64,000 nt of DNA. Origin: Schizophyllum amplum. Lineage: Eukaryota; Basidiomycota; Agaricomycetes; Agaricales; Schizophyllaceae. The notes beneath the pieces were generated by a model, which was not told where the DNA came from, did not search any database, and worked only from the letters and a program-made list of their open reading frames with translations. The stretch is from positions 186,001 through 250,000 of the forward strand of contig VDMD01000010.1 of NCBI GenBank assembly GCA_007026445.1, read 5' to 3'. The translations under genes and the position numbers were made by a program. Below are positions 23,083-34,692 of this stretch, one piece after another. Within the stretch, counting starts at the first letter, position 1. Each line of letters opens with the position of its first letter.

Positions 23083-23933
23083 CTCCGCTGCTGTCGATAG
23101 GGACGTCGACCGCAGACCAGCGCCACATACCACTGAGTCCGTTTCGGCGTGCTCGACCCAACTATTCCGCCCAATTCGGACAATGTATACGGTGGATCTT
23201 GGTGTGCTGATTCAGCGTGAGAAAGCATTGGTAAGTTAGTAGGACCGTTTCGGCTGGGGGGAGACTTGCCGGACGTGTGCGTACCTATAGCTTCTGCACA
23301 GCAGGACGCCACATTTGCAGTCATCACTCATGCTAACAGCGAGCGAGTCGACGTCGTGGCTGGTGGTATTGTACTCGCTTGACTTTGTTTCTCGTTCGCA
23401 TTGCTCTCGTTGCTGCGTTCCTGGCGACATATTTCATAGCTTCATATCAGTACTCGTGAGTGCCGCAAGAGTGACGAGACAGACACTAGACAGACAACTT
23501 GAAAAATAATCCTCGTGATGCCGCACGTGACTCGGCAATGACCGTACTCGATTCACACGGTTCGACTTCCAGCGACAGGGACGAGGACGTTCCCGTCAGT
23601 TCAATAGAGCCCACAGTCTTGCGTCAGCCAATATGTAAGCGTAGCCAGCTGCCTATCGGTAGACGCCAGCGAGATGACGGACACGCCAGTACAACCAGAG
23701 TATGAATCGTGACACTGCATTTATCATCAACCGTGGCAATGAATTTTCTGAACGCACGCTGGAATTTGAATGGCTCAGCGCCGGTAGATGTGTACTCAAC
23801 CTAATTTGATCTTGAGTGTTATAATCACTACCGAATACCGGACGTACTTCTCCTTGGGCGTGCCCCGCCGTAATAACTGTCCCTCTCTTTCCTGAAGCAA
23901 ATCATGCACCGCGTTGCCCTAAAGAACGACCCA
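23083..23933. other. Intergenic region upstream of the alcohol dehydrogenase
   Basis: Probably holds the dehydrogenase promoter and the 3' flank of the next gene, which ends at 23934. I see no further gene or repeat. Confidence 0.4.
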
Positions 23934-25496
23934 TTAGGCATCAGAAGCTATAGGCTGGTTAACTGGCGTATTAGGTGTTCCAGTCTTGATGAAGGCCTCC
24001 AGGTTAGACAAGATCTCCGTTTGTTGATCTTCGAAGAGCGTTTCGTTGTAGACTGCGCCGTGCGGGGATAGGGTCTGTGCGGATCGTCAGCCTCGATGGA
24101 ATCGTCAATGCGCGTCGTGCGATCCATGAACACAAGGCATCCCGTCAGTGTACATCGCTGAACGCGTAAAGCACAAAGCACAGCCGCTGCGCATGTTCAC
24201 CGCGACGTCCATCTGCAACCTAACTCACCGTATGCCTCGACTTGATCAACCCTGGGTGGACCTGCGGCTCAAATTCGAAGACATCCAATGCGGCGCGGAG
24301 GACTGTGGAGTAGGTTATGAGTCCGATTATTTTACGAATGAGTAGTGGGGGGCGTCAATAGGACGCGCGCCTACCTTTCCCGCTTTCCAGCGCATCGACG
24401 AGCGCTTGCTCGTGTATAACCGGTCCGCGAGAGGTGTTCACAATGATGATACCGTCGCGCATCTTTACGAATGCTATTAAGAGGTGTAAGGGACATGGTG
24501 GCGTAAGCAATATCTTATTGACCAAGCGAAGGAGATCCACTCACCCTCCGCATTCAGCAAATGCCGGGTATGTTTCGTTAGCGGACAGTTCAGCGAAAGC
24601 ACATCCGCGCGAACGAGGATCTCGTCGAACGAGACGAACTCAGCACCCTTTTCTTCTTCCTCGGGCAGGCGGTGGCGGTTACTGTAGATAACCTTCATGC
24701 CGAAGTGCTGCATATGGTCGCGTACAAGTTTGCCGATGTTGCCTAGGGGTGGGATTCAGAGGCGTGATACAGAAAATATGCCGACTACGTCGAGGGACTG
24801 CCGTAGCATCAAAAGTGCCACAGGGTGCTTGACTTACCCATGCCAATGATGCCCACGTCGACTTGCGCACATCCTTGCCGACTAGTCGGCGATCCATGAA
24901 CTTGCCCTCGCGGACGTTCATCTCGTGTCCGAGCCCGCGCGCATGACTTGTAGGATTAGCGACGCGGTCGTGTCCGCTGTGCGGACGGCGCGCTTGTAGG
25001 AGTGTTTGCGTAGTAGACTCCGTTTCGGTCGAGATACTCAACGTCGAGCTGTATGGGTCACCTGCTATTTCGTAGTAAATGTACGGAAGGTCACCCACAA
25101 AGTCATAGCCGGCGCCTCCTGAGCTTATCAGTTTACACCCACTGTCGACGAGCGACCCTACGAGGTCTTCGTCCAGCGGCCATGGCCAAGTTCGTCCCAC
25201 TTCATGAAGCATAAAAATGCTGTCCATGGTAACTTATGGGAGCTGCATCGAGGGGTGTGTAAATGACACCGCACCTATGAAAGGACCATCCTTCTTGACG
25301 GCGTCGGCGATCCGTGGTCCTAAGATGTCGTGGGGCGCTTGTTCCACGGACTATAAGGATGGATGGTTGAGGAATACTAGAATTCGCTCCAATGACTCAC
25401 GTAGAAGTCTACGAGGGTCTGGAGGGCTTTCAGGTAGGGCTGAGGCACCTCCTTAGGCCAATTCATAAAGAGCACACGCGGTTTCGCTGTCGCCAT
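23934..25496 (-). CDS. D-isomer-specific 2-hydroxyacid dehydrogenase (glyoxylate/hydroxypyruvate reductase-like)
   Basis: An NAD(P)-dependent reductase of 2-keto acids. Read from ATG 25496 (MATAKPRVLFMNWPKEVPQPY). Family landmarks: ISSGGAGYDFV and DVEYL (the GxGxD entry segment), YYANTP, DTTASLILQVMR, KDVRK then VGIIGMG and NIGKLV (the Rossmann GxGxxG split by an intron), DVLSLNCPLTKHTRHLLNAE, MRDGIIIVNTSRGPVIHEQA (catalytic Arg), a DVFEFEP segment (catalytic Glu) and TLSPHGA (catalytic His). The C-terminus is TPNTPVNQP. At least six exons. Three or more single-base gaps (for example after the A of TSAAVR, in MRAGLGHE, and in KVDVGIIG) are all one G short. The exact substrate cannot be read from the sequence. 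Confidence 0.88.
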
Positions 25497-25958
25497 TGTA
25501 CTGCAGACGGAGTATGCGCGAGCAGTCGCAGGAAGGAAGGCTCGATATTGGTGCGGGGAATAGAGAAAGCAGAAAGCGCGCGATGTGAGTCACGATAAGC
25601 CGCCACCGCGGCGTAATTCACACTGCGAACTCATTTCGAGGACGTGCGTAGACAAGTACAAAGGACATGCCTTGAAAACGATTCCAAAATTGTATGCCGT
25701 TGAGAGAGAGGTCGTAAACGCGAACGAAGAGCCCGACGGGTGAGACCAGCATGAGACTCATGAAGATTTGTTGACTGTTGACGCAATGACGGCGCAAACA
25801 ATCAAAACCGAAATCCCATTGTCCCGTCTGACGTCACCATCATTGTCGGGCCGTGAAAGGCAAGTGATTCACGTTCCACTCAGCTCCTGACTGCCACCCT
25901 CGCCCGCTCACTCTTTCTCCTTTACATGCACCTCGCCAACGGAACTCTGCACTGAAGA
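25497..25958. other. Divergent promoter region
   Basis: Lies between the minus-strand hydroxyacid dehydrogenase and the plus-strand palmitoyltransferase and must hold both promoters. No clear TATA box or motif pair was recognised. Confidence 0.4.
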
Positions 25959-28338
25959 ATGGTGAAGAAACAGGAGGGCACTCGTGCTGCGGTGTCGTCG
26001 AAGAGGCGGCGTACCAAGCACGGGAGAAGAGTGAAGCGCGACGGTCAAAGCCCCAGTCATGGATCGTGCTCAAGATGACTGTGGGTTCACGCTGGGCATC
26101 ATGGCGTATACGGCGTATGTGTATATACACCGGTTTACGATCCCCATGATGTTAGGTGACGCGAATGCCTTGGGGAGCTTGCGTGCAGGAGGTGAGTGTC
26201 AAGCCAGACCGCGCGTGAAGGGGCTGACTGTCTGCAGTTGTGCTACTGGTGTTCTTTGCTCTGTTATGGCTATGGATGGTATGGGCGTACATCAGGGTGC
26301 GTGGCCGAAGTTCCTGAATGTAAATAATGCTGAATGCGCGCGTAGATTGTGATCACATCGCCTGGGAAGGCGAAAGACGTGGGTGGCGTTTATTTCCTTG
26401 ACTTGAATCCGTGTCTAACCCACCTACTAGTACGTCCCAGAGTCTCCAGAGCCGATACTGCCTACGGACCCCACCGCGCCTGGACCCCGAACATGAACCT
26501 GCCAGCAACGCTGGAGCCACCAGCACCGCGCCCGGAACGACGGAGAAGACATGGACCACATAGGCGGTCCGAGCTACGAGCAGCAGAAGGCTGCCCCACC
26601 CCGCACTTTCACCCGCGCCGCGCCGAATACCCTATCCGTCCCCACTGACCCTCAACCTCCTCCCAAGCCACCACGCACGAGACAGAGAGCAGACCCGGCT
26701 ACGGAAACCCGGCCCGCGACAGCACTCTCGCCCTTTTCTGCCGAATACCGCTTCGCCAGACATGAAGAACTCTCGATGGCGTCAGATTCGACTGCGCCGA
26801 CGAAACCCTTCCCGGGTCTGCGAAAGACCGCAAGACGTTGAAAGAGGAGAAGGAGATGCAACGCGCCATGCACATCGGTAGGCGGCCCCCCGCCCGTGCC
26901 CTATCTGCGCGAGGAGCAGCGCTACTGCACGCGCTGCCGGATTGTCAAGCCATACAGGGCGCACATTGTCGAGCGTGTGGGACTGTGAGTACTTCCATCG
27001 AGCTCTTTCATTCTCCTCACAATGTCTTCTGTTATCCTCATGAAGGCGTTCTGTCGCAATACTTTGACAAAGGCTGACTGTGTCTTCAGTGCATATTGCG
27101 TTACGATCATCATTGTCCTTGTACGTCTGCTCTTGCTAGTTTTCCGCATGGTCGGGACAGCTGGCTGATTTGTCTGGCGCATAGGGATAGGACAATGCGT
27201 GGGCGCGCAGAACTATAAGGTGAGTTGGACTGTTGTGTTGCGCTCGCTTGCAGCTAACGTGAACATCCTAGTTCTTCTTCAATTTTTGCGAGGCTGCATG
27301 GGCATTCACCACGTACACCTTCGCGACGTTGGTGGGCTTCGTGGCGAGCCACGCAGACATTGATATCGACGCACAGATCATCGTGATAATAGCATTGTGA
27401 GTCAGCGTTGTCCTGCCTCGTCTTCATATCTCCCTTTCGCCCCCATTAATAGCCGTCCTCTCACGCTCCATTCTCCCACTCGACCTCAACTCACTTTTCT
27501 CTTTTCTCAATCACCTTTCCTTCTCGATTAGATCAAATCATTTCACTAATCCCCCGCCTCATTAGATCCGCTCTCTTCATGTCCTTCACCGCGGCCTTGG
27601 TCATCGCGCACGCGCGGCAGATCATGATCGGGCAGACGACGGTTGAGCTGATGCATATCCGCGGGTTGAAGGAGCGCGACAGCGCGATGCTCGCACGCGT
27701 GTTCTCTTTGTGGGAAATGGGGTGAGTGGTGTGGTTTCTTGTTTCTCTTCATGTCCTTTTTCTGGCCATAAGTGGATGAGGTTGTGGTCGCGTCCGCATG
27801 AACTACGGTCGCCCCCGCACGTTGTACGGTCGTTCCGTCTATGGTCGCCCACGTGCATCATCTTGCGTCGCCTTTACTTTTACTGCGTCTAATCTTCCGC
27901 GAAGAATTGTCAACTAACGGACATCTTAAACAGAGCGAAGAAACGCACGCGCGCACGCTGGGACGCTGAGTGGGGCTCCCCAGACCGCGAGGGCAACCTC
28001 TGGTGGCAGGGCAGCACGCGCGCGGAGTGGGTGAGCGTGATGGGCGAGAGCTGGATTGGGTGGATATGTGAGTGACTGACTGTTTTGCTTCATGTGGAAT
28101 TGTTGTCCGTGGCGCGGTAGTTCGTAATCTCCCTTCGTGGGCGGTCATGTCCTAACTGTTCATGCGCTGCGTGTCCCTTCATGCATGTGTACTGTTTGTC
28201 GTACCGATTGCTGACGCACATCCCCCAGTCCCCATTGGCCGCGGTCCGTCGAATGGTATGGACTACGTGCCCAATCCCCGTTTCGATTCTGAAGGTCGGC
28301 CACGACCGCGGGAGCAATGGCCAGAGGAGCTGCGATGA
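25959..28338 (+). CDS. DHHC palmitoyltransferase (PFA3-like)
   Basis: An integral membrane S-acyltransferase that palmitoylates cytosolic cysteines of membrane proteins. The start at ATG 25959 reads MVKKQEGTR and needs one base restored near 25994. TM1 is GFTLGIMAYTAYVYI and TM2 is VVLLVFFALLWLWMVW. A long Pro-rich cytosolic linker (about 26400-26850) follows. The DHHC cysteine-rich domain is YCTRCRIVKPYRAH, then CRACGT, then the catalytic LRYDHHCPW (about 27105), split by an intron, then IGQCVGAQNYKFF. TM3 is FATLVGFVASH and TM4 lies around ALFMSFTAALVI. The DPG/TTxE-like motif is GQTTVELMHIRG. The stop is at 28336. There are about ten exons with short introns. Several one-base gaps occur (for example in the CAT of the His-Cys pair before RACGT). 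The PFA3 label is by overall layout only. Confidence 0.88.
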
Positions 28339-28767
28339 GGCTGCTGTTCATACGCGACGATTTTCTAGACTGTAGCCCATCGTCGTTCTCTACACGACGG
28401 CGACTTACTCAAGATGTACACGACGTGCTCATGACCTTCCAGCCTACGGCGCCCTAGCTATCTGCTTGACATACTGTACGCGACCCACGGTCGAATCCCC
28501 TCGCCTGGATAGACATTTTGCATCCCGCTGTCGATGAATAAGCATATCATTATACGATGTATCATACATATATCTGACCTACGTTCTGTTTTGCTGTTCA
28601 TGACTATAATGATTTACGGCTTCATTGTATTGTGTCCGATATGGTCCTCACTGGTGCGAACTCTACTCGGAGTTCCGGGTCTCGCAGCCTGTTTTTGGCC
28701 GGGTTTCTGCCAACCGTGACGGTACTAACCCCAGGAAGTGGTTCTGCGGCATCGTCAACTCACCACT

Positions 28768-28835
28768 CTCCGAAACGGAAAGCCATACCCACTCTCCGAA
28801 ACGGAAAGGTACTGACACCCTCGGAAACGAAAAGA
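28768..28835. repeat. Short tandem repeat, CTCTCCGAAACGGAAAG core
   Basis: Two near-identical copies and one diverged copy (CCCTCGGAAACGAAAAG). A control element or a simple expansion are both possible. Confidence 0.7.
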
Positions 28836-29242
28836 TGCTGAGTAGAAGAGCTTACAAGAGCACATAGCCGGCACATAGTAAGTACAGTACCGGTAAACTT
28901 ACAGTAAACGCCCTCACGAGATGATATCTCATATCTCATATCTCAGGTGTGGGAAAATTCCGGCAGGTCCCGACGGTAGTGTATTGTTGATCAATGTTGA
29001 TGTTCACTCGCACGATGATGTTGATGTTCAAGTATTCCCCTCTCAGCCTTCTTGAGACGACCTCTCTGGAATCACCATGGTTATTCACAGACGTTGTATG
29101 CCTAAATTAGCCCTTACAGAGCTAAATTTGCATTTAAGACTACGCATCGGGTGCGCACGGGGCACCTCGGGGCACTCGTCTGCCGTCCTGCAGCCACATC
29201 AGATACTCAAGAAGACCAGCCCTTGGGGGGAGCCAGGTATTG

Positions 29243-29251
29243 TATATATAT
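29243..29251 (+). promoter_or_regulatory. TATA box of the 3-hydroxyisobutyrate-dehydrogenase-like gene
   Basis: TATATATAT lies 58 bp before the ATG at 29309, with a pyrimidine-rich CACCCCACACTCATC stretch between them. Confidence 0.6.
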
Positions 29252-29308
29252 TGCTCGCTTTCGAAGTTGCATCCCATCTGCACCCCACACTCATCATTCG
29301 ACTTTGCT

Positions 29309-30904
29309 ATGGACAAGCTCAACGTGACCCAGACGCAGGTGCCCTTCTCGAGGCCGGCGTCGCCTGAGCGTAACCTCGCTATTGGGTGCGTAGAGCCTAA
29401 TCTTGTCGGGCAGCTAAGGACACTAACAGTTCGGATTGACAGCTGGGTTGGCTTAGGTTCGCAATGATTGCTCGTGAGCTGATCATGGCTTGACGAATCC
29501 CTACTAGGAAACATGGGTTATCTCATGGCGCGCAATTTCGCTAAGAGCAGAAGCAATGGCCTCCTAGTATGGAACCGCACGACATCGAAGGCCGAGGACC
29601 TGCAGAAGGAAGTCGGGTCGAACGTCGTCAGCATCGCCAAAGATCTGACGGAGATCGTCGAAAAGTGCGATGTGATCTTCACCTCGCTCAGCGAGGACAC
29701 TATCGTCAAGTCCGTGTACGAGAAATTTGCGGAGGTGTTGAAGGTACGCGATTCCGTCGCGCCCGCTGTCATCGCTTCGTCCTGCTGACCTCAGGGCCTT
29801 AGAGCAAGCCGACCTCGTCCGCGAAGATCTTCGTTGAGACCAGCACAGTGAGTCCCCATCCTTGACCTCGCAGCTTAGTGGTACTGAATGCATGTGTCTT
29901 ACAGACCTTCCCTACTCTGGCGCCACAGCTGGATGACTTGATTACCGCCCTTCCGCATTGCCACTTCGTCACGTCCCCGGTGTTCGGCGCGCCTGCTGCA
30001 GCTGATAAGGCCACCTTCTCGTCGTTCTAAGCGGGGACTACAAGGCGAAGAAAGAGGTCGCACATCTGCTTGTACCGGGCGTGGGAGGAGGGCGTTGGAT
30101 CTAGGTGGCAACGTCGCGAGAGGTACGCCCATATGCAGTGACTGCTTCAGTGATTACACATCTCTAACCTGAATTTTCAGCCCCGACGTTCAAGCTTATC
30201 GGAACTCGATGATTCTCGGGATGGTAGAGATTCTTGCTGAGGGGTGCGCACCTGGCGAATGTTATTTGAGGCGTCGAGGGACTGATCCTTTCCAGCTTCA
30301 CTTTGCGGACAAGTCCGGCATCGATCCGTCCAATGTGTTAACCTTCGTCGAGGGTATGTGCATCATTCGGGAATGCGCTCCGCTATTATATCTGACCGTG
30401 TGCGTACAGAGATTCTGCCCGCCCCAAGGTGCATACCATCGTTCTCTTCCATTTACTCATTATCTGATTAACGTTGATCAGCATGGTCGGCTATGCGAAC
30501 CGTATGGCGCACAAGAACTTCGATGGTACAACTGGTTTCTCCATCAATGGCGGAATCAAGGACGCGAGGTATGTGGCTCAGTTCTCCTCATAAGTATGAC
30601 CTCCTGCTGAACGTTACCGCTCGAAGCCACATGCGCCATTTGAGCTCGGCGAACGACGTGCCACTTCCCGCCATCGACGTCGCCTATCAACATCTGCTCA
30701 CCGCGCGTGCGATACATCAGTCGGCTAGACAGGCAGGTACGGCGAACTTCGATGTCCTCGACTGGAGCGGGATGATTGCAGGCGTAAGAGTCGCTGCCGG
30801 ACTGGCGCATTCGACGGCACCAAGGTATGTGCGCTGTTTGATTAAGGCTATACGACGAGGCTAACGTGGTGCATAAGAATCCTGTGCAGGAGAAGAGCGA
30901 CTAG
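29309..30904 (+). CDS. 3-hydroxyisobutyrate dehydrogenase-like NAD(P)-binding protein
   Basis: A beta-hydroxyacid dehydrogenase fold (6PGDH-type NAD-binding domain plus helical C-terminal domain), probably acting in valine catabolism or semialdehyde reduction. Start ATG 29309 (MDKLNVTQTQVPFSRP). After two introns the dinucleotide motif GWVGLGNMGYLMARN is complete, then LLVWNRTTSKAEDL, EIVEKCDVIFTSLSEDTIVK, IFVETST and FVTSPVFGAPAAA (substrate-binding loop). Near FKLIGNSMILGMVEILAE the catalytic Lys position of the family lies in the GNxx(I/K) segment. The C-terminal helices run through MVGYANRMAHKNFDGTTGFS and end NPVQEKSD at 30904. About nine exons. Single-base gaps near 30025, 30095 and 30205. 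The substrate is not determinable. Confidence 0.82.
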
Positions 30905-31358
30905 GTGCCCAGGTTTGTGGCGTTGAGCTTCAAATAGCAACAAAGGTTGAAGGTTGTAACATCTTGACTTCATACTCAATCGCTGTAACCTCATCAATAT
31001 CTATCATCATGAATCTTCAGTCAACGGCGCCGGAGTTGGCAAGAAATGCGTGCCACATTTCGTGCGACAAGGATTGAAATTCCGGATGGCGCGGGTTATC
31101 AAGTCCTTCGGGGCAAGCCGCGAGTTATAGAACATTGTCTTCCTCCCACCCATTACAGGGTTTATCTTCCTCTTCGTTCACTATGCATTGAACACGCGTA
31201 CCCTCATCCCATGAGACGGTCTCGAGCGTGTCATCACATCCTGGTCGTGCCTCGACGTTGTTCGTCATCGCGCGCTGCAGCCGACGGCTCGCTTGTCTCC
31301 CCATGTTGTTCACAATTGGCTCGCGCTTGCGCCACATGGCTCGAGCCTCGCATATTCC
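30905..31358. other. Intergenic region upstream of the MITE-like element
   Basis: I see no gene or RNA here. It probably contains the 3' UTR of the upstream dehydrogenase. Confidence 0.4.
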
Positions 31359-31762
31359 TGAGGCGCGACTGTGTCTACTATGCCTCATCGGGTCTTTGAC
31401 GATTCTGAGCAGAATCGTCAACTCCGGAACCTTCTATGGACCGATTTTCTCTAGTAAAATCTAGGCTAGGGTTTCATGCTCCTCTATCGATGGTGCTATT
31501 TTTCCTGCGTGAAATGAGGAAGACGACAGCAAGTGGAGGTGATGCGCACGCGGCTGATGGCCATCAATTCGTCTTCCGCGGCTCTCAGCACATCCTTCGA
31601 GTTCCCGGCCAAATTAGCACCATTGGATAGCCAGCACTCGAAACGGGCCTACAAATTTTCGGGCAGAATTGGACCACATGAAGGGGGTTTCCGGGAGTTT
31701 GACGATTTGAGCAGATCGTCAAGACCGGTGAGGCATATAGTATGCTTTCGGCGCCACTCAAT
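31359..31762. mobile_element. MITE-like element with imperfect ~70-bp terminal inverted repeats
   Basis: The left end (about 31359-31432) and the reverse complement of the right end (about 31690-31762) align over about 70 bases at roughly 75% identity. Shared blocks are ACTATGCCTCA, TTGACGAT, ATCGTCAA and CTCC(C)GG-AACC. Each end contains its own small palindrome; the left one, TTGACGATTCTG-AG-CAGAATCGTCAA, is perfect (12-bp arms). The interior is AT-richer with no coding frame. Exact outer limits and a target duplication could not be fixed. Confidence 0.6.
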
Positions 31763-31939
31763 CCAATGCTAGACTTCGATATCGAAAGGCAGACGTTCCA
31801 GTATCATTTCGTACACTCTGGTATGTCCGATGTCGCCACCCGACAGGCGATAATGCATGCAAGTCCGTCAGATATGAGTATTTTGCTATGATACATTGTG
31901 TACAGTCATTCAGATAGGTGCTACTTCCTACATCCTTCT

Positions 31940-32497
31940 TCAATCGATCTTCTCCTTGACCTGCTGGTCGACCATCCGTTGTGCTTCGCCCCGCGTCTCG
32001 TAGCTAGGTGCTCGCATTTCAGCCCCTGCGGCGCATCACTCACTGCAAGACCCTCACCTCGGGCCCTCGCCGACGAAGTTGTCTGGTGCGTTCGTCGTGG
32101 GTCGCGTGCCCATATCCCTGCCCTGCTTCGCGTCCTGCAGCTCGTGCTTGAGGTCGCCGCCGTCAACGGACTGTTCGATGAGACCATTTTCTGGCAAGCG
32201 GCCCTTCTGGGCATCGCGTTCCCAGACGCGCTCGCCGCCGCCGCCGTAGCCACCGGACTGCGTGGCTGGAACAGCAGTCAGAGTACGTTCGGAGGGCATG
32301 AGGAGTGGCGCGCACTGTCATCTGGAGGCGCGTAGTTGCCATGCTTGTAGTTGAGGTCGCGCTCGGCCTGTGCATCGGGCGCAGCTGTGGGGAACAGTGT
32401 CAGTGAGTCGGGAAATCATCTGAAGCAAGTGCAGCGCACTGTTGTTTACAAGGGACCCCTGCTTGCCGGAGCCTTGTTGGCCGTATTCGTCGGACAT
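31940..32497 (-). CDS. Small hydrophilic Gly-rich protein (hydrophilin/LEA-like), function unknown
   Basis: Read from ATG 32497 (MSDEYGQQGSGKQ). Splicing (donor GTCCCTTG, acceptor CCCCACAG at about 32387) leads to APDAQAERDLNYKHGNYAPP, then TQSGGYGGGGERVWERDAQK, then DGGDLKHELQDAKQGRDMGT and NFVGEGP. A last intron precedes SYETRGEAQRMVDQQVKEKID and the stop at 31940. One base is missing near 32300. The composition is strongly hydrophilic with no Cys and no membrane segment, as in stress-linked hydrophilins. The family is not recognised. It is divergent from MPP6 with 289 bp between the ATGs. Confidence 0.65.
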
Positions 32498-32565
32498 AAT
32501 GGTTGTTGTAGACGGTGTAGACTTTGTAGATGTAAGAGATTGGGCTCTCATCATCGTCGGTTGGC

Positions 32566-32572
32566 CTTATAT
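32566..32572 (-). promoter_or_regulatory. TATA-like box of the hydrophilin-like gene
   Basis: ATATAAG on the minus strand about 70 bp upstream of ATG 32497, inside the promoter region shared with the divergent MPP6 gene. Confidence 0.5.
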
Positions 32573-32786
32573 CGCGAGAGGCGCCCCGCCATGACGTCGC
32601 TGACCAGCAGGGTGCGTCACTTCGATCGCGTCGCGGACCAGCGCGCCGGACGCGTCGAGAGCACGTGGGGCGCGTTGTTTACGTACGCTTGTAAGCTGGC
32701 GATCGCGATTTTCCTCCGGCCACGAGGACTAGGCCTCGCTGTGTCCACCACTGCGCTTGCTCACCTGCGTACGGGCCCCCTTCACG

Positions 32787-33825
32787 ATGACTTCAAAACT
32801 CAGCTCCAGTATCTTGAGCCTGAAGTTTATGCAGAATGCCCAGCACCGGAAGCAGCAGAAAGAGGTGGAACTCGAGCGCGCCAAGGTCAAGGACGAAGCG
32901 GAGTGGGAGGTCCCGAAAGAAGTGAGGGAAGGATGGGGTGCGGCATCAGGGTCTTCGTGCGTATGCTAAGTTACGGAATATGAGTGCGCGTTAACCAAAG
33001 TCGATCTCAGAAGCGATGTATCCTTTGAGGAGTCGTACCTGCCATTCCTATACCCCGCACTCGAAGCAGCGGTCACGGAGGCCCCGGTCAGGGGCCGCAG
33101 GACGTATAAGAATGGTGTACTGGTGCAGGAGGAGGAAGCGGTGCGTGATCCGCCTCCAGCAGTCCGATCGCATGCTCACATACCATCAGGCGCCCGTGAC
33201 AGAGGACGCGAATGCATCTAGCGCAGAGGACGCAGAGCCACGAACCTCCACATCTCAATCCGGTCGTACCTCTCACACTGGTCGCCCGGACGCAATATCG
33301 GGCGGCAGCAGACCCAGGACCGGCCTGAGCAAACCGCAAAGCGGCTCGAGCAAACCGCAGAGTGGCTCGACCAAGCTCCAGAATGGATCGAGTACGCCAA
33401 AGAAGAAGGTTAAACAGGAATGGCAGGCCAATCCACAAGTACTTGCAGGGACAGCCGCGCCAGCGAAGACCGTGCAAGACCTCTTGCGCGAGAACATCGG
33501 CATCGGCGTCGATCTTCGCGGCGCGCGCGCCGTTCCGAGTCCTCCAGTCTTTTTGAAGCCATCTGGCGTCGATGAGCCCTCCAGACCTGCTCCCGCTGCA
33601 TCTGCATCTACGTCTGCATCGACGCCCATGTCTGCATCGACGCCTATGTCTGGGTCGACGCCTATGTCTACGTCGACCGCCATCAAGTCCGAAGCAACAT
33701 CCATCAAGTCCGAAGACTCTAATCCTGCCCCACCGTCTGGCAAACCCGTAAAGAAGGCGAAGAGGAAGAGCGACACGGATGGGGACTCCACGAAGCCTAA
33801 AAGAAGAAGCGGAAGGCCCCCATAG
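32787..33825 (+). CDS. MPP6: MPP6-like exosome cofactor
   Basis: An M-phase phosphoprotein 6 homologue, which docks on the nuclear RNA exosome next to Rrp6 and helps recruit the Mtr4 helicase. Exons 32787-32956, 33011-33140 and 33190-33825 give 311 residues with consistent phase and no frame break. The signature is N-terminal: KLSSSILSLKFMQNAQHRKQ then EAEWEVPKEVREGWG, then SFEESYLPFLYP and a GRRTYKNG motif. The long C-terminal tail is low-complexity: repeats of SKPQSGS/STKLQNGS, a run of STPMS repeats, SIKSE repeats and a basic KKAKRKS...KPKRRSGRPP end with an AT-hook-like GRPP. The tail is longer than in animal MPP6, which is common in fungi. Confidence 0.85.
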
Positions 33826-34692
33826 AGGGATGAAGGCGCCCGTGGAGGCTAGGGATGAAGGATCCCTCGGTATGAAGTATGGAGGTGTCGCAACAGGGAT
33901 GATATCTTCTCGCGCGCGGATTGAGGGCCTCCCGCAGGCGGGATGGAAGTCTCGCATGGGTGACAGCCTCGCAGGAGCTCAGCATTGCACACCGCATGTT
34001 CCCTTCCTCTATGTATCTGTTCTTACTTATGTCCCTTACGATTAGGATGCCTAGAGTCTATGACAGAATGCTACTCAAACTCTCACCCTGCGATATATTG
34101 TTCCGCCGCCTGCGACGCCTAGTATCGTCAGTTGGTTTATGGAGGTGTGATGTCGTTCTGCACGAGACGTGGTCTCGTTCTGCACGAGACGTGATCTCGT
34201 TCTAAGTATGAGGGACATGGTTCCGTCCTATACGGTATGTGGTGCCGTTCTACTTCTCGTCGCGTTTGTACTCACACATATGACATATGATAGACCAGCA
34301 AGCATCATCTTGGTATTCCATGAGCCACCTTGATATTGCGGACCGCACCTCGGCGTCCCCTCTGTCCTCCTCGCGCTCATTCTTCTGACGGTCATTCTCC
34401 GAGCTGCGGGGCATCGTTTCACGAGTGCGAGGCGCTGCTCATGATCAACGAGTTTCGGTGGAGTTTGAAGCTCCGAAGCTGCGCGCTGAGCGGAGGAGGA
34501 ACGGCTACGGTGTGGGGAGAATGAGGGCAACGTCGAGCATCGAGCAGCTCAACAGTCGAAGGCGCTGGTGAGAGGCCTGAGGCCGCGGAATATGGAGCTC
34601 TACGATTCGAATCGACTTGAAACTTCGCCACTAACCATATCATTCATTGTTTAGCTTGCAGCGAATGTACAAACGTAACTATTCGGAGCACC
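33826..34692. other. Left part of the ~2.3-kb tandem duplication unit, no intact gene
   Basis: Segments at 34055-34130 and 34390-34620 recur at 36421-36500 and 36640-36850. Two copies of CGTTCTGCACGAGACGTG lie at about 34155-34195, with one diverged copy at 36525-36545. The 34390-34620 part looks like a decayed gene fragment (a charged, Arg/Glu-rich reading) but has no intact frame. Confidence 0.55.

Larger units (their letters stand above)
28339..29308. other. Intergenic region with short direct repeats
   Basis: No gene is visible. About 2.5 copies of a 26-nt unit with core CTCTCCGAAACGGAAAG lie at 28768-28835. Short direct repeats ATATCTCAT (28922-28946) and GTTGATGTTCA (around 28995-29035) also occur. 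Confidence 0.55.
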
